A stretch of DNA of 64,000 bases from Altericroceibacterium spongiae (GCF_003610805.1 NZ_RAPF01000003.1:372001-436000), one strand, 5' to 3'. Positions 30,274 to 39,626 are shown, counted from the first letter of the stretch. The notes: generated from the sequence alone by a model not told the origin. Numbers and translations are program-made.

Positions 30274-31355
30274 TTTACTGCGATTATCAGGCAACAACGC
30301 CGCTGGCTCCCGAAGCCCGTGAAGCCATGCTGCGCTGGCTTGACGGGCCCGAAGGGACCGGTTTCGGGAATCCACACAGTCCGCATCGAATGGGGCGGCA
30401 GGCCGATGCCGCCGTGGAAGTTGCCCGCGACCGGGTGGCGGCGCTGTTTCCTCCCGGCGGACAGGTTATTTTTACCAGCGGGGCGACCGAAGCCATTAAT
30501 CTTGCCCTTCGCGGTTCGGCGGAAAAGGATGATAAACGTCCTGTCGCTGTTTCTGCCATCGAGCATGCTGCCGTGCTCGATACTGCCAAGGCGCTGGGAG
30601 GGAGAGTGGACATTCTCCCCGTCAATCACGAAGGGCTGGTGAGTCAGGATGCGCTGCTGGCAGCCAATGTCCGGCTAGTGGCGGTGATGCAGGTTAATAA
30701 TGAAATCGGAACCGTTCAGCCTTGCGATCGCGTCGCTCGCCGGGCTCGGGCAAACGATGCGTTGTTTTTATGCGATGCGGTTCAGGGGGCAGGTAAGATA
30801 GCGCCGCCCGATGCAGACCTGATCGCGGTATCTGCGCATAAGCTGCATGGGCCGAAGGGGATCGGAGCCTTATGGGTTCGCGACGGGGTTAAGCTTCATC
30901 CGGTGCAGACCGGAGGAGGACAGGAAGCGGGCTTACGTTCGGGGACGCTCAGTCCGGCTCTATGCGCCGGATTTGGTATGGCAGCAAAACTGGCTGTCGA
31001 GCAGCGGGACGATGATCTGCTTCATATTGAAAGGCTGTGGGAGGCTGCGCGAACATTATTCGCTGGCTGGACGCTGAATGGTAGTGCTTCGAACCGCTGG
31101 CACGGCAATCTCAATCTCAGGCGCGACGGGCTCGATGTGGCCCGTCTCATGAGCGAAGTAAGGCAAGTTGCATTTTCTGCCGGATCGGCCTGTGCAAGCG
31201 GTTCCGGCCGGCCCAGCCATGTTTTGCAGGCAATCGGTTTGTCCGAAGTGGAAGCCCGGCAATCGATCCGACTGGGCTTTGGACGTTACACGAAGATGAC
31301 CGAACTTGAACAAGCTGCAAATATGATTAATGATGCTGCGGCGCAGCAAGGATAG
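30270..31355 (+). CDS. Cysteine desulfurase, copy 2 (class V aminotransferase)
   Basis: 361 residues. MIYCDYQATTPLAPEA, TSGATEAINLAL, the PLP-binding Lys in SAHKLHGPKGIGALW, and the persulfide Cys in FSAGSACASGSG are all present, so it should be active. It is translationally coupled to copy 1 upstream, and its TAG stop is only 5 nt before the probable start of the [2Fe-2S] ferredoxin. Together these point to a small Fe-S or sulfur-transfer module. No iscU, iscA, suf or rrf2-type regulator gene is next to it. Confidence 0.94.
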   Translation: MIYCDYQATTPLAPEAREAMLRWLDGPEGTGFGNPHSPHRMGRQADAAVEVARDRVAALFPPGGQVIFTSGATEAINLALRGSAEKDDKRPVAVSAIEHAAVLDTAKALGGRVDILPVNHEGLVSQDALLAANVRLVAVMQVNNEIGTVQPCDRVARRARANDALFLCDAVQGAGKIAPPDADLIAVSAHKLHGPKGIGALWVRDGVKLHPVQTGGGQEAGLRSGTLSPALCAGFGMAAKLAVEQRDDDLLHIERLWEAARTLFAGWTLNGSASNRWHGNLNLRRDGLDVARLMSEVRQVAFSAGSACASGSGRPSHVLQAIGLSEVEARQSIRLGFGRYTKMTELEQAANMINDAAAQQG

Positions 31356-31360
31356 GTCCC

Positions 31361-31690
31361 ATTAAAGTCCTTTTTTTCACCAGCGATGACCGGAAAGTGG
31401 AAGCAGAGGCGAAGCCGGGTGATCGGCTGTTGGATGTCGGTCAGGGAATTGGAATGCCCCTTGAAGGCACTTGCGAAGGTCAGATGGCCTGTTCCACCTG
31501 TCACGTGATTCTTGGTGAAAAATGGTTCGCTAAACTGCCCGAGGCGAGCGAGGAAGAAGAAGATATGCTCGATCTCGCAGCTGGTGTGCAGCGTTTCAGC
31601 CGTCTTTCCTGCCAGATTGAACTGACTGAGGAGCTTGACGGTATAGAAGTGCATGTCCCGGCTGAGAGCCGCGACGCACAGCGTTATTGA
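31361..31690 (+). CDS. [2Fe-2S] ferredoxin, adrenodoxin type, probable AUU start
   Basis: 109 residues if begun at ATT 31361. Cys38, Cys44 and Cys47 in EGTCEGQMACSTC, and a fourth in RLSCQI, form the cluster site. Homologues begin MKV/MIKV; here that position reads ATT-AAA-GTC. No ATG, GTG or TTG exists in frame between the upstream in-frame stop and this point. The next candidate, GTG at 31397, would remove the first beta strand and has no ribosome site. AAGGATAGG stands 8 nt before the ATT. It most likely transfers electrons for the desulfurase module. Confidence 0.85.
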   Translation: MKVLFFTSDDRKVEAEAKPGDRLLDVGQGIGMPLEGTCEGQMACSTCHVILGEKWFAKLPEASEEEEDMLDLAAGVQRFSRLSCQIELTEELDGIEVHVPAESRDAQRY

Positions 31691-31718
31691 GGGTTCTGAT
31701 TTTCGGCAGGCAATATTG

Positions 31719-31749
31719 TCCCTGCCCTCTTTCTGAAAGAGAGCAGGGA
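31719..31749. terminator. Hairpin between convergent ferredoxin and PfpI genes
   Basis: TCCCTGC and GCAGGGA with inner CTCTTTC/GAAAGAG form a long near-perfect stem. No clear T-run follows on either strand, but the place between two convergent stops suggests transcription termination. Confidence 0.55.
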
Positions 31750-31774
31750 TAGAAGGCAAGATTCTAGCCTGTTA

Positions 31775-32320
31775 TCAGGCTGCTTTGGATAGTTTCTCTT
31801 GGTTCAGCGTGTTTATCAGCGCTTCGGAGAAAGCCGGAATATCGTCAGGATTGCGGCTGGTGATGATGTTAGCATCCTGCTGAACTTCTTTATCCACCAC
31901 ATTGGCGCCTGCATTGCGCAAGTCAGTACGGATCGAAGGCCAGCTCGTAACTGTTTTTCCACGTATTACGTCCGCTTCGGCAAGCATCCATGGGCCGTGA
32001 CAGATCGCAGCGACAGGCTTGTTGGATTCGGCGAAGCTGCGGACGAGCTTGACGGCCTCCTTGTTCATACGAAGCATATCGGGATTGATCTGCCCGCCAG
32101 GCAAAACGATGCCGGCAAAATCTTTTGAATTCACGTCATCAACAGTAGCGTCTACATTGACCGTGTCGCCCCAGTCTTTCTCATTCCAGCCCCTGATAGA
32201 GCCGCTTTCGAGGCTGACGACGGTGGTCTCGAATCCTGCCGCTTCCAGATTGGCTTTCGGTTTCATTAGCTCCGACTGTTCGAAACCATCGGTTGCGAGG
32301 ATCATAATTGGCTTGGTCAT
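31775..32320 (-). CDS. PfpI/DJ-1 family protein (deglycase or protease)
   Basis: 181 residues. The nucleophilic Cys is in AAICHGPWMLAEADV, the conserved Glu is in DGFEQSELMKP, and GIVLPGGQINPD is the fold signature. The family includes YhbO/PfpI, reported as stress-protective protein deglycases; protease activity is disputed. AAGGAGTTATCCTT before the ATG is a strong ribosome site. Monocistronic, divergent from parC. Confidence 0.92.
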   Translation of the reverse strand: MTKPIMILATDGFEQSELMKPKANLEAAGFETTVVSLESGSIRGWNEKDWGDTVNVDATVDDVNSKDFAGIVLPGGQINPDMLRMNKEAVKLVRSFAESNKPVAAICHGPWMLAEADVIRGKTVTSWPSIRTDLRNAGANVVDKEVQQDANIITSRNPDDIPAFSEALINTLNQEKLSKAA

Positions 32321-32419
32321 AAGGATAACTCCTTGAATTTGCTTTGACCCTTTAACGAATGGGGACAGGATGGCGTTCCGCTATGGGCTATGAGGCGTGG
32401 CGGTGATAGGACTGATTAC

Positions 32420-34708
32420 ATGGCAACAACCATTGATGACGATAAGGACCCATTCGACGCGATCGTCGATGCTCCTTTCGATAGCGCTCTGTCGGAGCGT
32501 TACCTCGTTTATGCGCTGTCCACGATTACGGCGCGCTCGCTGCCAGACCTGCGCGACGGTCTGAAACCGGTCCATCGCCGGCTGCTCTGGGCGATGCGTC
32601 AGATGAAACTCGATTATAACAGTGCTTATAAGAAATCAGCGCGTGTTGTCGGGGATGTGATCGGTAAATATCACCCCCATGGCGATACTGCTGTTTATGA
32701 CGCGATGGTTCGTCTCGCGCAGGATTTTACCTTGCGCTATCCGCTGGTCGAAGGGCAGGGCAACTTCGGCAATATCGACGGTGATAATGCGGCCGCTTAT
32801 CGTTATACCGAGTGTCGTCTGACGCGCACATCCATGACGTTGATGGCTGGCCTTGACGAAGGCACAGTCGACTTCATTCCTACCTATAATGGTGAAGAGC
32901 AGGAACCGGAGATATTTCCCGGCCTGTTTCCCAATCTTCTGGCGAATGGAGCCAGCGGGATTGCTGTGGGGATGGCGACATCGATACCGAGCCACAATGT
33001 TGCCGAAGTAATCGATGCGACTCTGGAACTGATCGACAATCCTCAGGTCGGGCACAGCCGACTGATGGAATTATTCCATGGTCCCGATTTTGCCACCGGC
33101 GGCCTGATCGTGGATAGTCCGGAAGCGATTTCCAAAGCTTATGAAACCGGGCGTGGGGCTTTTCATGTGCGCGGTAGGTTCCATGCTGCGGAAGCGGCCG
33201 GCGATGCCGATCGCGACGCCGGGATCGAGCGTCTGGGTGGCGGGCAATATCAGCTCGTCATCTCGGAGATCCCTTATATGGTGCAGAAGGGCAAATTGAT
33301 CGAGCAGATTGCCCAGCTCATTGCCGATAAGAAATTGCCTATTCTGGAAGATGTGCGCGATGAAAGCGATGAACAGGTCCGCATCGTGCTGGTGCCGCGT
33401 AGCCGCAATGTCGATCCCGAACTGCTGAAGGAAAGCCTCTATAAGCTGACCGATCTCGAAAACCGCTTCAGCCTCAATCTGAATGTGCTCGACGCAACGC
33501 GCACGCCCATGGTGATGGGGCTGAAAGAACTGCTCACCCATTGGGTAAGCGCACAAATTGAAATTCTTCAGCGCCGGACACAGCATCGGCTCGACAGGAT
33601 CGCCGCTCGCCTGGAGCTGCTTGAAGGCTATATTATTGCCTATCTCAACCTCGACCGGGTGATAGAGATCATCCGCAACGAGGATGAGCCTAAGCCGATC
33701 ATGATGAAAGAATTCGAGCTGACCGACCGTCAGGCCGAAGCCATTCTGAACATGCGGCTGCGTAGCTTGCGCAAGCTTGAAGAAATGGCATTGCGCAAGG
33801 AAAGGGATGAGCTTCTTGCCGAGCGGGATGAGCTGGAAAAACTTCTGGACAGTCCGGCCCGGCAGCGGACCCGGTTAAAACGGGATCTGCGTGCGTTGCA
33901 GAAGGAATATGGCAGCGATACCGATATCGGCCGTCGCCGTACCACAATTGCCGAAGCGGCCCCGACTGTTGAATTCAGCATGGAAGCTATGATCGAAAAA
34001 GAACCGATCACGGTTATTTTGTCGGAGAAAGGCTGGATCAAGGCTGCCAAAGGCCACGTTGCGCTCGATGGTGATTTCAAGTTCAAGGAAGGCGATGGAT
34101 TTGCTTTTGCGATCCATGCACAAACGACCGATAAGCTCCTGCTCGCTACCGATACGGGGCGGTTCTATACGCTGGGGGCTGACAAGTTGCCCGGTGCCCG
34201 CGGGTTTGGTGAACCGGTTCGCAACACACTCGACATTGAGGCCGAAGCCAGAATTATTGCGTTGATCGCGCACAAACCGAAGTCGCAAATTCTTCTGGCG
34301 AGCACGGCAGGTAAAGGGTTCGCGGCAGTGACCGATGAATTGCTGGCGGAAACCCGCAAGGGACGCCAGGTTGTTAATCTCAAGCCGAAAATGAAACTCG
34401 CTGTAGTGCATGAAATCGCGGATGAGCACGATCATGTTGCAGTGGTTGGCGATAATCGCAAGCTGGTAGTGTTCAGCCTGGAAGAACTGCCGGTGATGAC
34501 GCGCGGGCAAGGCGTCACCTTACAGCGTTATCGCGATGGCGGATTGTCCGATGCGACCACTTTCAAACTGGAGGATGGATTAAGCTGGACGATGGGGGGT
34601 GAGACAGGGCGCACTCGCACTGAAGAAGAGGTCTGGCAATGGAAAGTGGCACGTGGTGCTGCAGGACGTTTGCCGCCGCGTGGCTTTCCCAAGGATAATC
34701 GTTTTTGA
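32420..34708 (+). CDS. parC: DNA topoisomerase IV subunit A
   Basis: 762 residues. The breakage-reunion domain has VHRRLLWAM, the quinolone region KYHPHGDTAVYDAMV (Thr90 and Asp94 at the positions of E. coli Ser80/Glu84) and the active Tyr129 in AAYRYTE. The C-terminal beta-pinwheel lacks the GyrA box, which argues for ParC over GyrA. It decatenates daughter chromosomes. The ATG at 32420 has AGGA upstream and gives MATTIDDDKDPFD; a start 10 codons earlier is less likely. Confidence 0.95.
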   Translation: MATTIDDDKDPFDAIVDAPFDSALSERYLVYALSTITARSLPDLRDGLKPVHRRLLWAMRQMKLDYNSAYKKSARVVGDVIGKYHPHGDTAVYDAMVRLAQDFTLRYPLVEGQGNFGNIDGDNAAAYRYTECRLTRTSMTLMAGLDEGTVDFIPTYNGEEQEPEIFPGLFPNLLANGASGIAVGMATSIPSHNVAEVIDATLELIDNPQVGHSRLMELFHGPDFATGGLIVDSPEAISKAYETGRGAFHVRGRFHAAEAAGDADRDAGIERLGGGQYQLVISEIPYMVQKGKLIEQIAQLIADKKLPILEDVRDESDEQVRIVLVPRSRNVDPELLKESLYKLTDLENRFSLNLNVLDATRTPMVMGLKELLTHWVSAQIEILQRRTQHRLDRIAARLELLEGYIIAYLNLDRVIEIIRNEDEPKPIMMKEFELTDRQAEAILNMRLRSLRKLEEMALRKERDELLAERDELEKLLDSPARQRTRLKRDLRALQKEYGSDTDIGRRRTTIAEAAPTVEFSMEAMIEKEPITVILSEKGWIKAAKGHVALDGDFKFKEGDGFAFAIHAQTTDKLLLATDTGRFYTLGADKLPGARGFGEPVRNTLDIEAEARIIALIAHKPKSQILLASTAGKGFAAVTDELLAETRKGRQVVNLKPKMKLAVVHEIADEHDHVAVVGDNRKLVVFSLEELPVMTRGQGVTLQRYRDGGLSDATTFKLEDGLSWTMGGETGRTRTEEEVWQWKVARGAAGRLPPRGFPKDNRF

Positions 34709-34716
34709 TACGAAAT

Positions 34717-34744
34717 AGGGGCCGGGTTGGGGGACCCGACCCCT
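34717..34744. terminator. Hairpin after parC
   Basis: AGGGGCCGGGT and ACCCGACCCCT form an 11-bp stem with one mismatch and a G-rich loop, 8 nt past the parC stop and facing the convergent next gene. No strong T-run follows. Confidence 0.6.
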
Positions 34745-34771
34745 TTCAGGGACTTGCTCAGGAGGAGAGCT

Positions 34772-35362
34772 TCAGCCTTCGCTCGAAGCGGCGGCCTGGT
34801 CCCCGATAGCCTGTTCGATTTGGGCAGCGGTTGCGCGGACCATCAGTGTGCCGCTGGCATCAACGGCGAAATATTCTTTTGGCAGAGTGACCGGGCCTTC
34901 GGAACGCTCAACCACAACATTTTCCCCTTCGATTGACTGGATTGTCCCTAAGGGCTGATTGTCTGCCGTTTGAACTGCCGCACCTTCTTTAAGAGCCTGA
35001 TCGCGCTGAGCATTAACTTGCGCCATCTGCTCTTCGACCTTGGCTTCAAGTTCCGTCTTGGTAATATTCAAAGTAGGGCCACTGGCTCCTTCAGCGAAGA
35101 TCTGTGTTGGAAGCGGAATCTGATGTGCACCGGTGTTAAGCGTGACGACGCTGCTGGTGGCGGATTCGATTGTTCCGATCACATTGCCGTCAGAGCCATA
35201 AACGGTAGCCCCGGCGGTCAGGTTCGGCGTAGCCGTTGATGCGGTAGGAGCCGCCGGGGTTTCACTGGTAGAGGGTGTATTTGGAGCTGCATCCTGTGCG
35301 TGCGCCATAGCGGGGGCAAGAGCAAGGGCTGCTGCCGTTGCGGTCATTTGGGTAAACTTCAT
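34772..35362 (-). CDS. Secreted protein with repeated beta module, unknown function
   Basis: 196 residues. A clear signal peptide ends in AMAHA-QD, followed by a Thr/Pro/Ser-rich linker. Two similar modules follow: GATVYGSDGNVIGTIESATSSVV and GAAVQTADNQPLGTIQSIEGENVV, each followed by a variant of LP.(Q/E).FA. They resemble PRC-barrel-like or periplasmic beta units. AAGGAATTTGGT precedes the ATG at 35362, so the six-codon longer start is rejected. Function unknown. Confidence 0.85.
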   Translation of the reverse strand: MKFTQMTATAAALALAPAMAHAQDAAPNTPSTSETPAAPTASTATPNLTAGATVYGSDGNVIGTIESATSSVVTLNTGAHQIPLPTQIFAEGASGPTLNITKTELEAKVEEQMAQVNAQRDQALKEGAAVQTADNQPLGTIQSIEGENVVVERSEGPVTLPKEYFAVDASGTLMVRATAAQIEQAIGDQAAASSEG

Positions 35363-35608
35363 ACCAAATTCCTTGTTCAACTTCAGTGCCTTACTGCGCG
35401 ATCAAAGCCTCTGGAATATGAGGCAGAGACCTGTTGAATGCAGTGGCGTGACTACTAAACAGAAATGTTGGTTGCTGTTTCCTGAAAGGAAGGGAAAGCC
35501 GGGTAAAGCGTGCTATCCCTTCCATGAAGCGATATTTCAGTCTGAACAGTTACCTGGCATGGCCCGTGCAACGCGGGACGGAATGCCTTCCGTTACCCAT
35601 GCTATCGC

Positions 35609-37012
35609 TTATCGCGATCCAGCGCTTTGATTGCGAGATGCCTGACGTTTCTGGCCGCTATTCTGGCTGGCATTTTGGCCCGCATTACGGCCTTTGCTAT
35701 TATTCTTGCGTGGTTTGCCGTCACCGCGTGGCTTGGCCGAAATCTGGGCCTTCGGGCGCCGTGGCGGGCGCTGGCCACGTGGCTTGCGGGTTTCTGCGCC
35801 AGAGGATTCCGCACGTTCTGCCCCTGCGGGTTTACGCGAAGGCTTGGGAAGAGCCGCTGCCTGCTCGTTAAAATTAGCCGGCAGAGGAACGGAGCTTAAC
35901 TGAACTCCGATGACACGCTGAATATCGCGCAAATAAGCTTTTTCGTCGGGAGACACATAGCTAATCGCCATGCCATCCCGTCCCGCGCGTGCGGTGCGGC
36001 CGATACGATGAACATATTGTTCGGGCACGTTGGGCAATTCGAAATTGAACACGGCGCTGACTCCCGGCACGTCAATTCCGCGCGCAGCAATATCCGTGGC
36101 GACTAAAACGGGCACTCTTCCTTCACGGAAGCCGTCAAGCGCGCGGGTGCGCTGTGCCTGTGTCTTGTTGCCATGAATGGCTGCAGCAACGATATTGGCA
36201 GCCGAAAGGTGTCGGACCAGACGATCTGCTCCATGCTTTGTGCGGGTAAAGACCAGACAGCGTTCGATCTCGCCACTTTCGATACCCTTGCGCAGAGAGA
36301 TGGTAAGAAGCGCGGTTTTTTCCTTCTGATCGATGAAGGTCACATATTGATCCACCCGCTCTGCGGTGGTCGATTGTGGGGCGATTTCGACGCGCACCGG
36401 ATTATTGATGAAGCGTTTACCGAGATCGGCAATGGCTTTGGGCATTGTGGCCGAAAAGAACAGGCTTTGCCGTTCCTTGGGAAGAAGATTGGCAATGCGA
36501 GTAAGAGGTTTGATGAAGCCGAGATCCATCATTTGATCGGCTTCGTCGAGCACGAAGATCTCCACATGACGCAAGGTTAGCGCCCGCTGATCGATCAGAT
36601 CCAGCAGGCGGCCGGGGGTGGCGACCAGCACGTCGCAACCCGGCACGAGTTTCTTGGCTTGCTTGCCCACCGGCACACCGCCAAATACGCATTGCACGGA
36701 GAGATCGAGAAAACGCGCATAATGTCGCATATTTTCAGCGATCTGTGCAGCCAGCTCGCGTGTCGGAGACAGAACCAGCATGCGACATCCCGCCGGATGT
36801 CGACCTGTGGTTTCGGATGCGAGGCGGTGAAGGGACGGGAGTGAAAAAGCCGCTGTTTTGCCGGTTCCCGTCTGCGCTATACCCAGCAGATCACGGCCTT
36901 CCAGCAAAGAAGGGATGGCCTTGCGCTGGATTGGCGTGGGCTCTGAATAGCCCTTGCTGTTCAAAGCGCGCAAAATTGGTTCGGCAAGACCGAGTTCTTC
37001 AAAATACGACAT
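35609..37012 (-). CDS. DEAD-box RNA helicase (RhlE-like)
   Basis: 467 residues. The Q motif (GYSEPTPIQRKAIP), motif I AQTGTGKTAAF, DEAD in VLDEADQMMDLGF, SAT in FFSATMP, and HRIGRTARAGRDG are all in order. The last ~80 residues form a basic, Asn/Gln/Lys/Arg-rich tail (RPPRRPKAQISAKPRGDGK and beyond) typical for RNA binding in RhlE-type enzymes. The role is probably in ribosome assembly or RNA decay in the cold. AAGGAATTTGC precedes the ATG. A long non-coding leader lies upstream. Confidence 0.94.
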   Translation of the reverse strand: MSYFEELGLAEPILRALNSKGYSEPTPIQRKAIPSLLEGRDLLGIAQTGTGKTAAFSLPSLHRLASETTGRHPAGCRMLVLSPTRELAAQIAENMRHYARFLDLSVQCVFGGVPVGKQAKKLVPGCDVLVATPGRLLDLIDQRALTLRHVEIFVLDEADQMMDLGFIKPLTRIANLLPKERQSLFFSATMPKAIADLGKRFINNPVRVEIAPQSTTAERVDQYVTFIDQKEKTALLTISLRKGIESGEIERCLVFTRTKHGADRLVRHLSAANIVAAAIHGNKTQAQRTRALDGFREGRVPVLVATDIAARGIDVPGVSAVFNFELPNVPEQYVHRIGRTARAGRDGMAISYVSPDEKAYLRDIQRVIGVQLSSVPLPANFNEQAAALPKPSRKPAGAERAESSGAETRKPRGQRPPRRPKAQISAKPRGDGKPRKNNSKGRNAGQNASQNSGQKRQASRNQSAGSR

Positions 37013-37313
37013 GCAAATTCCTTATTCAGCGCCAATCGAACCTGATGGCCCGGACGCATGGGGTCGATCAGGCGACCCAGGCGTGAAAAGGGAAGCTTGC
37101 AGAGCTTTCCGCACATTGAATTGCTGTACTCATCCCATGAGGACGGGGCTCACGCTCACAATTCATTACGCATATCTTTATGCGCCGGAAGCGTTGCGCA
37201 AATAGGCTTGTTATGAAGGAAAGGCAATAAGGAAGACGAATACAACCTAATCAACACCTCTGGGACCGGTGCTTTGGAGCCGCGGTGGTATTCTCGGATG
37301 TTCGCTGAGGCAG
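37013..37313. other. Non-coding region upstream of the RNA helicase
   Basis: About 300 bp without a supportable gene. It is transcribed, if at all, as the leader of the minus-strand helicase gene. A short stem TGCGC/GCGCA lies near 37180-37200. I saw no full promoter match or known cold-shock element. Confidence 0.45.
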
Positions 37314-38483
37314 TTAGGCCAGTTCTTCTTCAAGAATGGCTTGTACCCGTCTACGGTCTGGAAAACCCTCTTCCACCCAGCGATTTTGGACACTCTGAAG
37401 AATTCGCGCTACCTCCGGCCCGGCTGCCACACCACGCTGAACGATTTCACCGCCTTTGAGCGGAAATTGCGGAATGTCCCAATTTTTCAGAACCTCACAA
37501 TCCGCACCGAGAAGCAGCAGGCGATCGATCGCGCAATCTCGTCCATGGCGATAGGCCAGGGCGCGTGGATTTTGCGCATCGTCGGTTTGGCGCTGTGCGA
37601 TGCAGATTAGCCGTTTACGTTGTTCCCGAGAGAGGCGCAGGCGCGATCCGAGCATTTCGGCTGCCTTGCGTTCGGGAGGGAGCAGCGCGCCCAAGCGGCG
37701 CAGCGCAGCGGCAGGGATGGTGTTCTCGCGCTCTGCATCTATCAGTCTGTCGAAAGTGGTAAGTTCCATTTTGCCTGTTTCAGGTAATATAACACTCAAT
37801 ACGCCTTGCGCGAACATGCGGCGGATTGTGACGGAGGGATCGGGCAGACGCAGTAAACTGAGCAATTCCATCGCTACACGCTCCCGGCTCAGTCCTTTCA
37901 ATGTTTGGGCCAGCTCGGTGCAGGCTTCTTCCGCTTCCTTATCGAGCTCGCTGCCGAAACGGGCCTGAAAACGATAATAGCGCAGGATCCGCAGATGATC
38001 CTCGCGAATGCGCTGGCGGGCATCGCCGATGAACCGTATCCGGCGTTGTTCCAGATCCTTCAATCCGCCGAAATAATCCGAGATTTCCCTTGTTTCAGGG
38101 TGGGCATAAAGTGCGTTTATGGTGAAATCGCGACGAGCAGCATCGTCCGCCCATTCGCTGGCAAAAGTGACTGTTGCACGCCGCCCGTCAGTGGCTACAT
38201 CCTTGCGCAAAGTTGTGATCTCGACATTGCCAAGTGGCATAACAGCGGTAATGGTTCCATGTTCGATGCCCGTAGGGACCGCTCGAATACCGGCTGCTTT
38301 GAGATGGGCTAAAACATCCTCCGGCAAGAGCGTTGTAGCGCAATCGACATCTTCCACTTCGCTCCTCAGTAAAGTGTCGCGCACAGCGCCGCCGACATAG
38401 CGGATACGGTCTGGGCCAAGGCATGCAACCAGTTCGGCCAGATCGTGCCTTTGCGTCCAGTCGGCAGCGGGTAGTCTAGTCAT
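37314..38483 (-). CDS. cca: CCA tRNA nucleotidyltransferase
   Basis: 389 residues, class II nucleotidyltransferase fold. YVGGAVRDTLL and the catalytic EDVDCATTLLPEDV lie in the N-terminal head, RRDFTINALYAHPE follows, then EDHLRILRYYRFQARFG and the neck region. It adds or repairs the CCA end of tRNAs, or a poly(A) tail if it is the related PcnB type; the motifs fit the alphaproteobacterial CCA enzyme. The ATG at 38483 overlaps the NUDIX stop by 8 nt; a start 7 codons upstream is rejected. Last gene of a GNAT-DUF1285-NUDIX-cca run. Confidence 0.92.
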   Translation of the reverse strand: MTRLPAADWTQRHDLAELVACLGPDRIRYVGGAVRDTLLRSEVEDVDCATTLLPEDVLAHLKAAGIRAVPTGIEHGTITAVMPLGNVEITTLRKDVATDGRRATVTFASEWADDAARRDFTINALYAHPETREISDYFGGLKDLEQRRIRFIGDARQRIREDHLRILRYYRFQARFGSELDKEAEEACTELAQTLKGLSRERVAMELLSLLRLPDPSVTIRRMFAQGVLSVILPETGKMELTTFDRLIDAERENTIPAAALRRLGALLPPERKAAEMLGSRLRLSREQRKRLICIAQRQTDDAQNPRALAYRHGRDCAIDRLLLLGADCEVLKNWDIPQFPLKGGEIVQRGVAAGPEVARILQSVQNRWVEEGFPDRRRVQAILEEELA

Positions 38484-39078
38484 TGAGCAGTTCTTCCCAG
38501 GCAAGGCGCCGCGAAAGATTCGCGATGATTGCTGCGGTTACGCCCCAGATACGATGCCCCTGCCAGTTGATTTCGAGATAATGGCGGTTGAGTCCACGAA
38601 ACATGCCGTGCTTTTCGACATGATTGGCAGGATTAAAAATGAAATCCAAAGGTGCTTCGAACCATTCGGATACTTCGCGCGGATTCGGTGCCAGTGGAAG
38701 ATCCGGGGGGACCAGGCCTAAAACTGGTGTGACGTCGAATCCCGAACCGGTGATGAAACGGTCGCTCGCTCCTATCACCGTGACGTCCTGCGGATTGATG
38801 GACAATTCTTCTTGGGCCTCTCGCAAAGCAGCTTCGATCGAATCTTCTCCGGGATCAAGTTTCCCTCCGGGAAAAGCAACCTGTCCCGGATGCGAGCGCA
38901 TATGATCTGCGCGGTGAGTGAAGAGAATACCGGGCTTAGGGCGATTGGTTACTCCGATCAGAACGGCCGCCGGACGCAGCCTTTCGGGTGCGAATTTTCG
39001 ATCCGAACGAAGATCGGAAATCTCTATGCCATGCCCTTCATCGAACAGGCGCTGCAAGCGCTGAAGCAAGGTGCTCAT
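38476..39078 (-). CDS. NUDIX hydrolase, CoA-diphosphatase type
   Basis: 200 residues. The NUDIX box runs GGKLDPGEDSIEAALREAQEEL, with the UPF0035 / CoA-type preceding motif RSHPGQVAFPG. The family hydrolyses CoA and its oxidised forms to phosphopantetheine and 3',5'-ADP. It overlaps the DUF1285 gene upstream by 4 nt and cca downstream by 8 nt, so the three are one translational unit. Confidence 0.92.
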   Translation of the reverse strand: MSTLLQRLQRLFDEGHGIEISDLRSDRKFAPERLRPAAVLIGVTNRPKPGILFTHRADHMRSHPGQVAFPGGKLDPGEDSIEAALREAQEELSINPQDVTVIGASDRFITGSGFDVTPVLGLVPPDLPLAPNPREVSEWFEAPLDFIFNPANHVEKHGMFRGLNRHYLEINWQGHRIWGVTAAIIANLSRRLAWEELLND

Positions 39079-39626
39079 TTCGGTTGCAGTGAAAAGTGCG
39101 CGCCCATACTGGTCACGCTGAGATCGTCGCTTCGGTCAAGTGCCCAATGGGCCAGTTCCAGCCAGGTCGAACGGTTAAGCCGTGCCTCGCATCCATGGCG
39201 GACAGCAAGGTATATTGCGGGACAGTCGGGATCACCCTCAGCTCGTAGGGGATTCTCCGGTCCGGCAATTACAAATTCGTCCGTATTCAGACGAAAGGCC
39301 AAAGCGCTGTCCTTATGCTCCATCTGCACAGCGAGAAACGGTGCATCTTCCACGTCGATATGCTGGCGGCATTGCGGCGTGACGAGATAGTAGCGGCTAT
39401 CTGCCGCGTCATGCATCAGTAATGAGGAAAAGGCCCGTATCATCGCGGAACGCCGGATAGGGCTACCCTCGTGATACCAGGTGCCGTCAGCGGATATCCG
39501 CATTTTGCTGTCGATCACTTCACCGGGATGCCATTGATCGACCGGCGGCAGACGCCGGGCCGCCACTGCTTCGGCAATGTCGAGCAGGGATAATTTCGCA
39601 AGATCGTCTGGCAAGTCGTAAGGCAT
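39075..39626 (-). CDS. DUF1285 family protein
   Basis: 183 residues, cytoplasmic, no catalytic motif known. PVDQWHPGEVIDSKMRISADGTWYHEGSPI is typical of DUF1285, where conserved WYHEGSPI and LVTPQCRQHIDVEDAPF repeat across alphaproteobacteria. The family has a two-domain beta fold without assigned biochemical role. Its stop overlaps the NUDIX start (ATGA), a pairing often kept in this class of bacteria. Confidence 0.9.
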   Translation of the reverse strand: MPYDLPDDLAKLSLLDIAEAVAARRLPPVDQWHPGEVIDSKMRISADGTWYHEGSPIRRSAMIRAFSSLLMHDAADSRYYLVTPQCRQHIDVEDAPFLAVQMEHKDSALAFRLNTDEFVIAGPENPLRAEGDPDCPAIYLAVRHGCEARLNRSTWLELAHWALDRSDDLSVTSMGAHFSLQPK

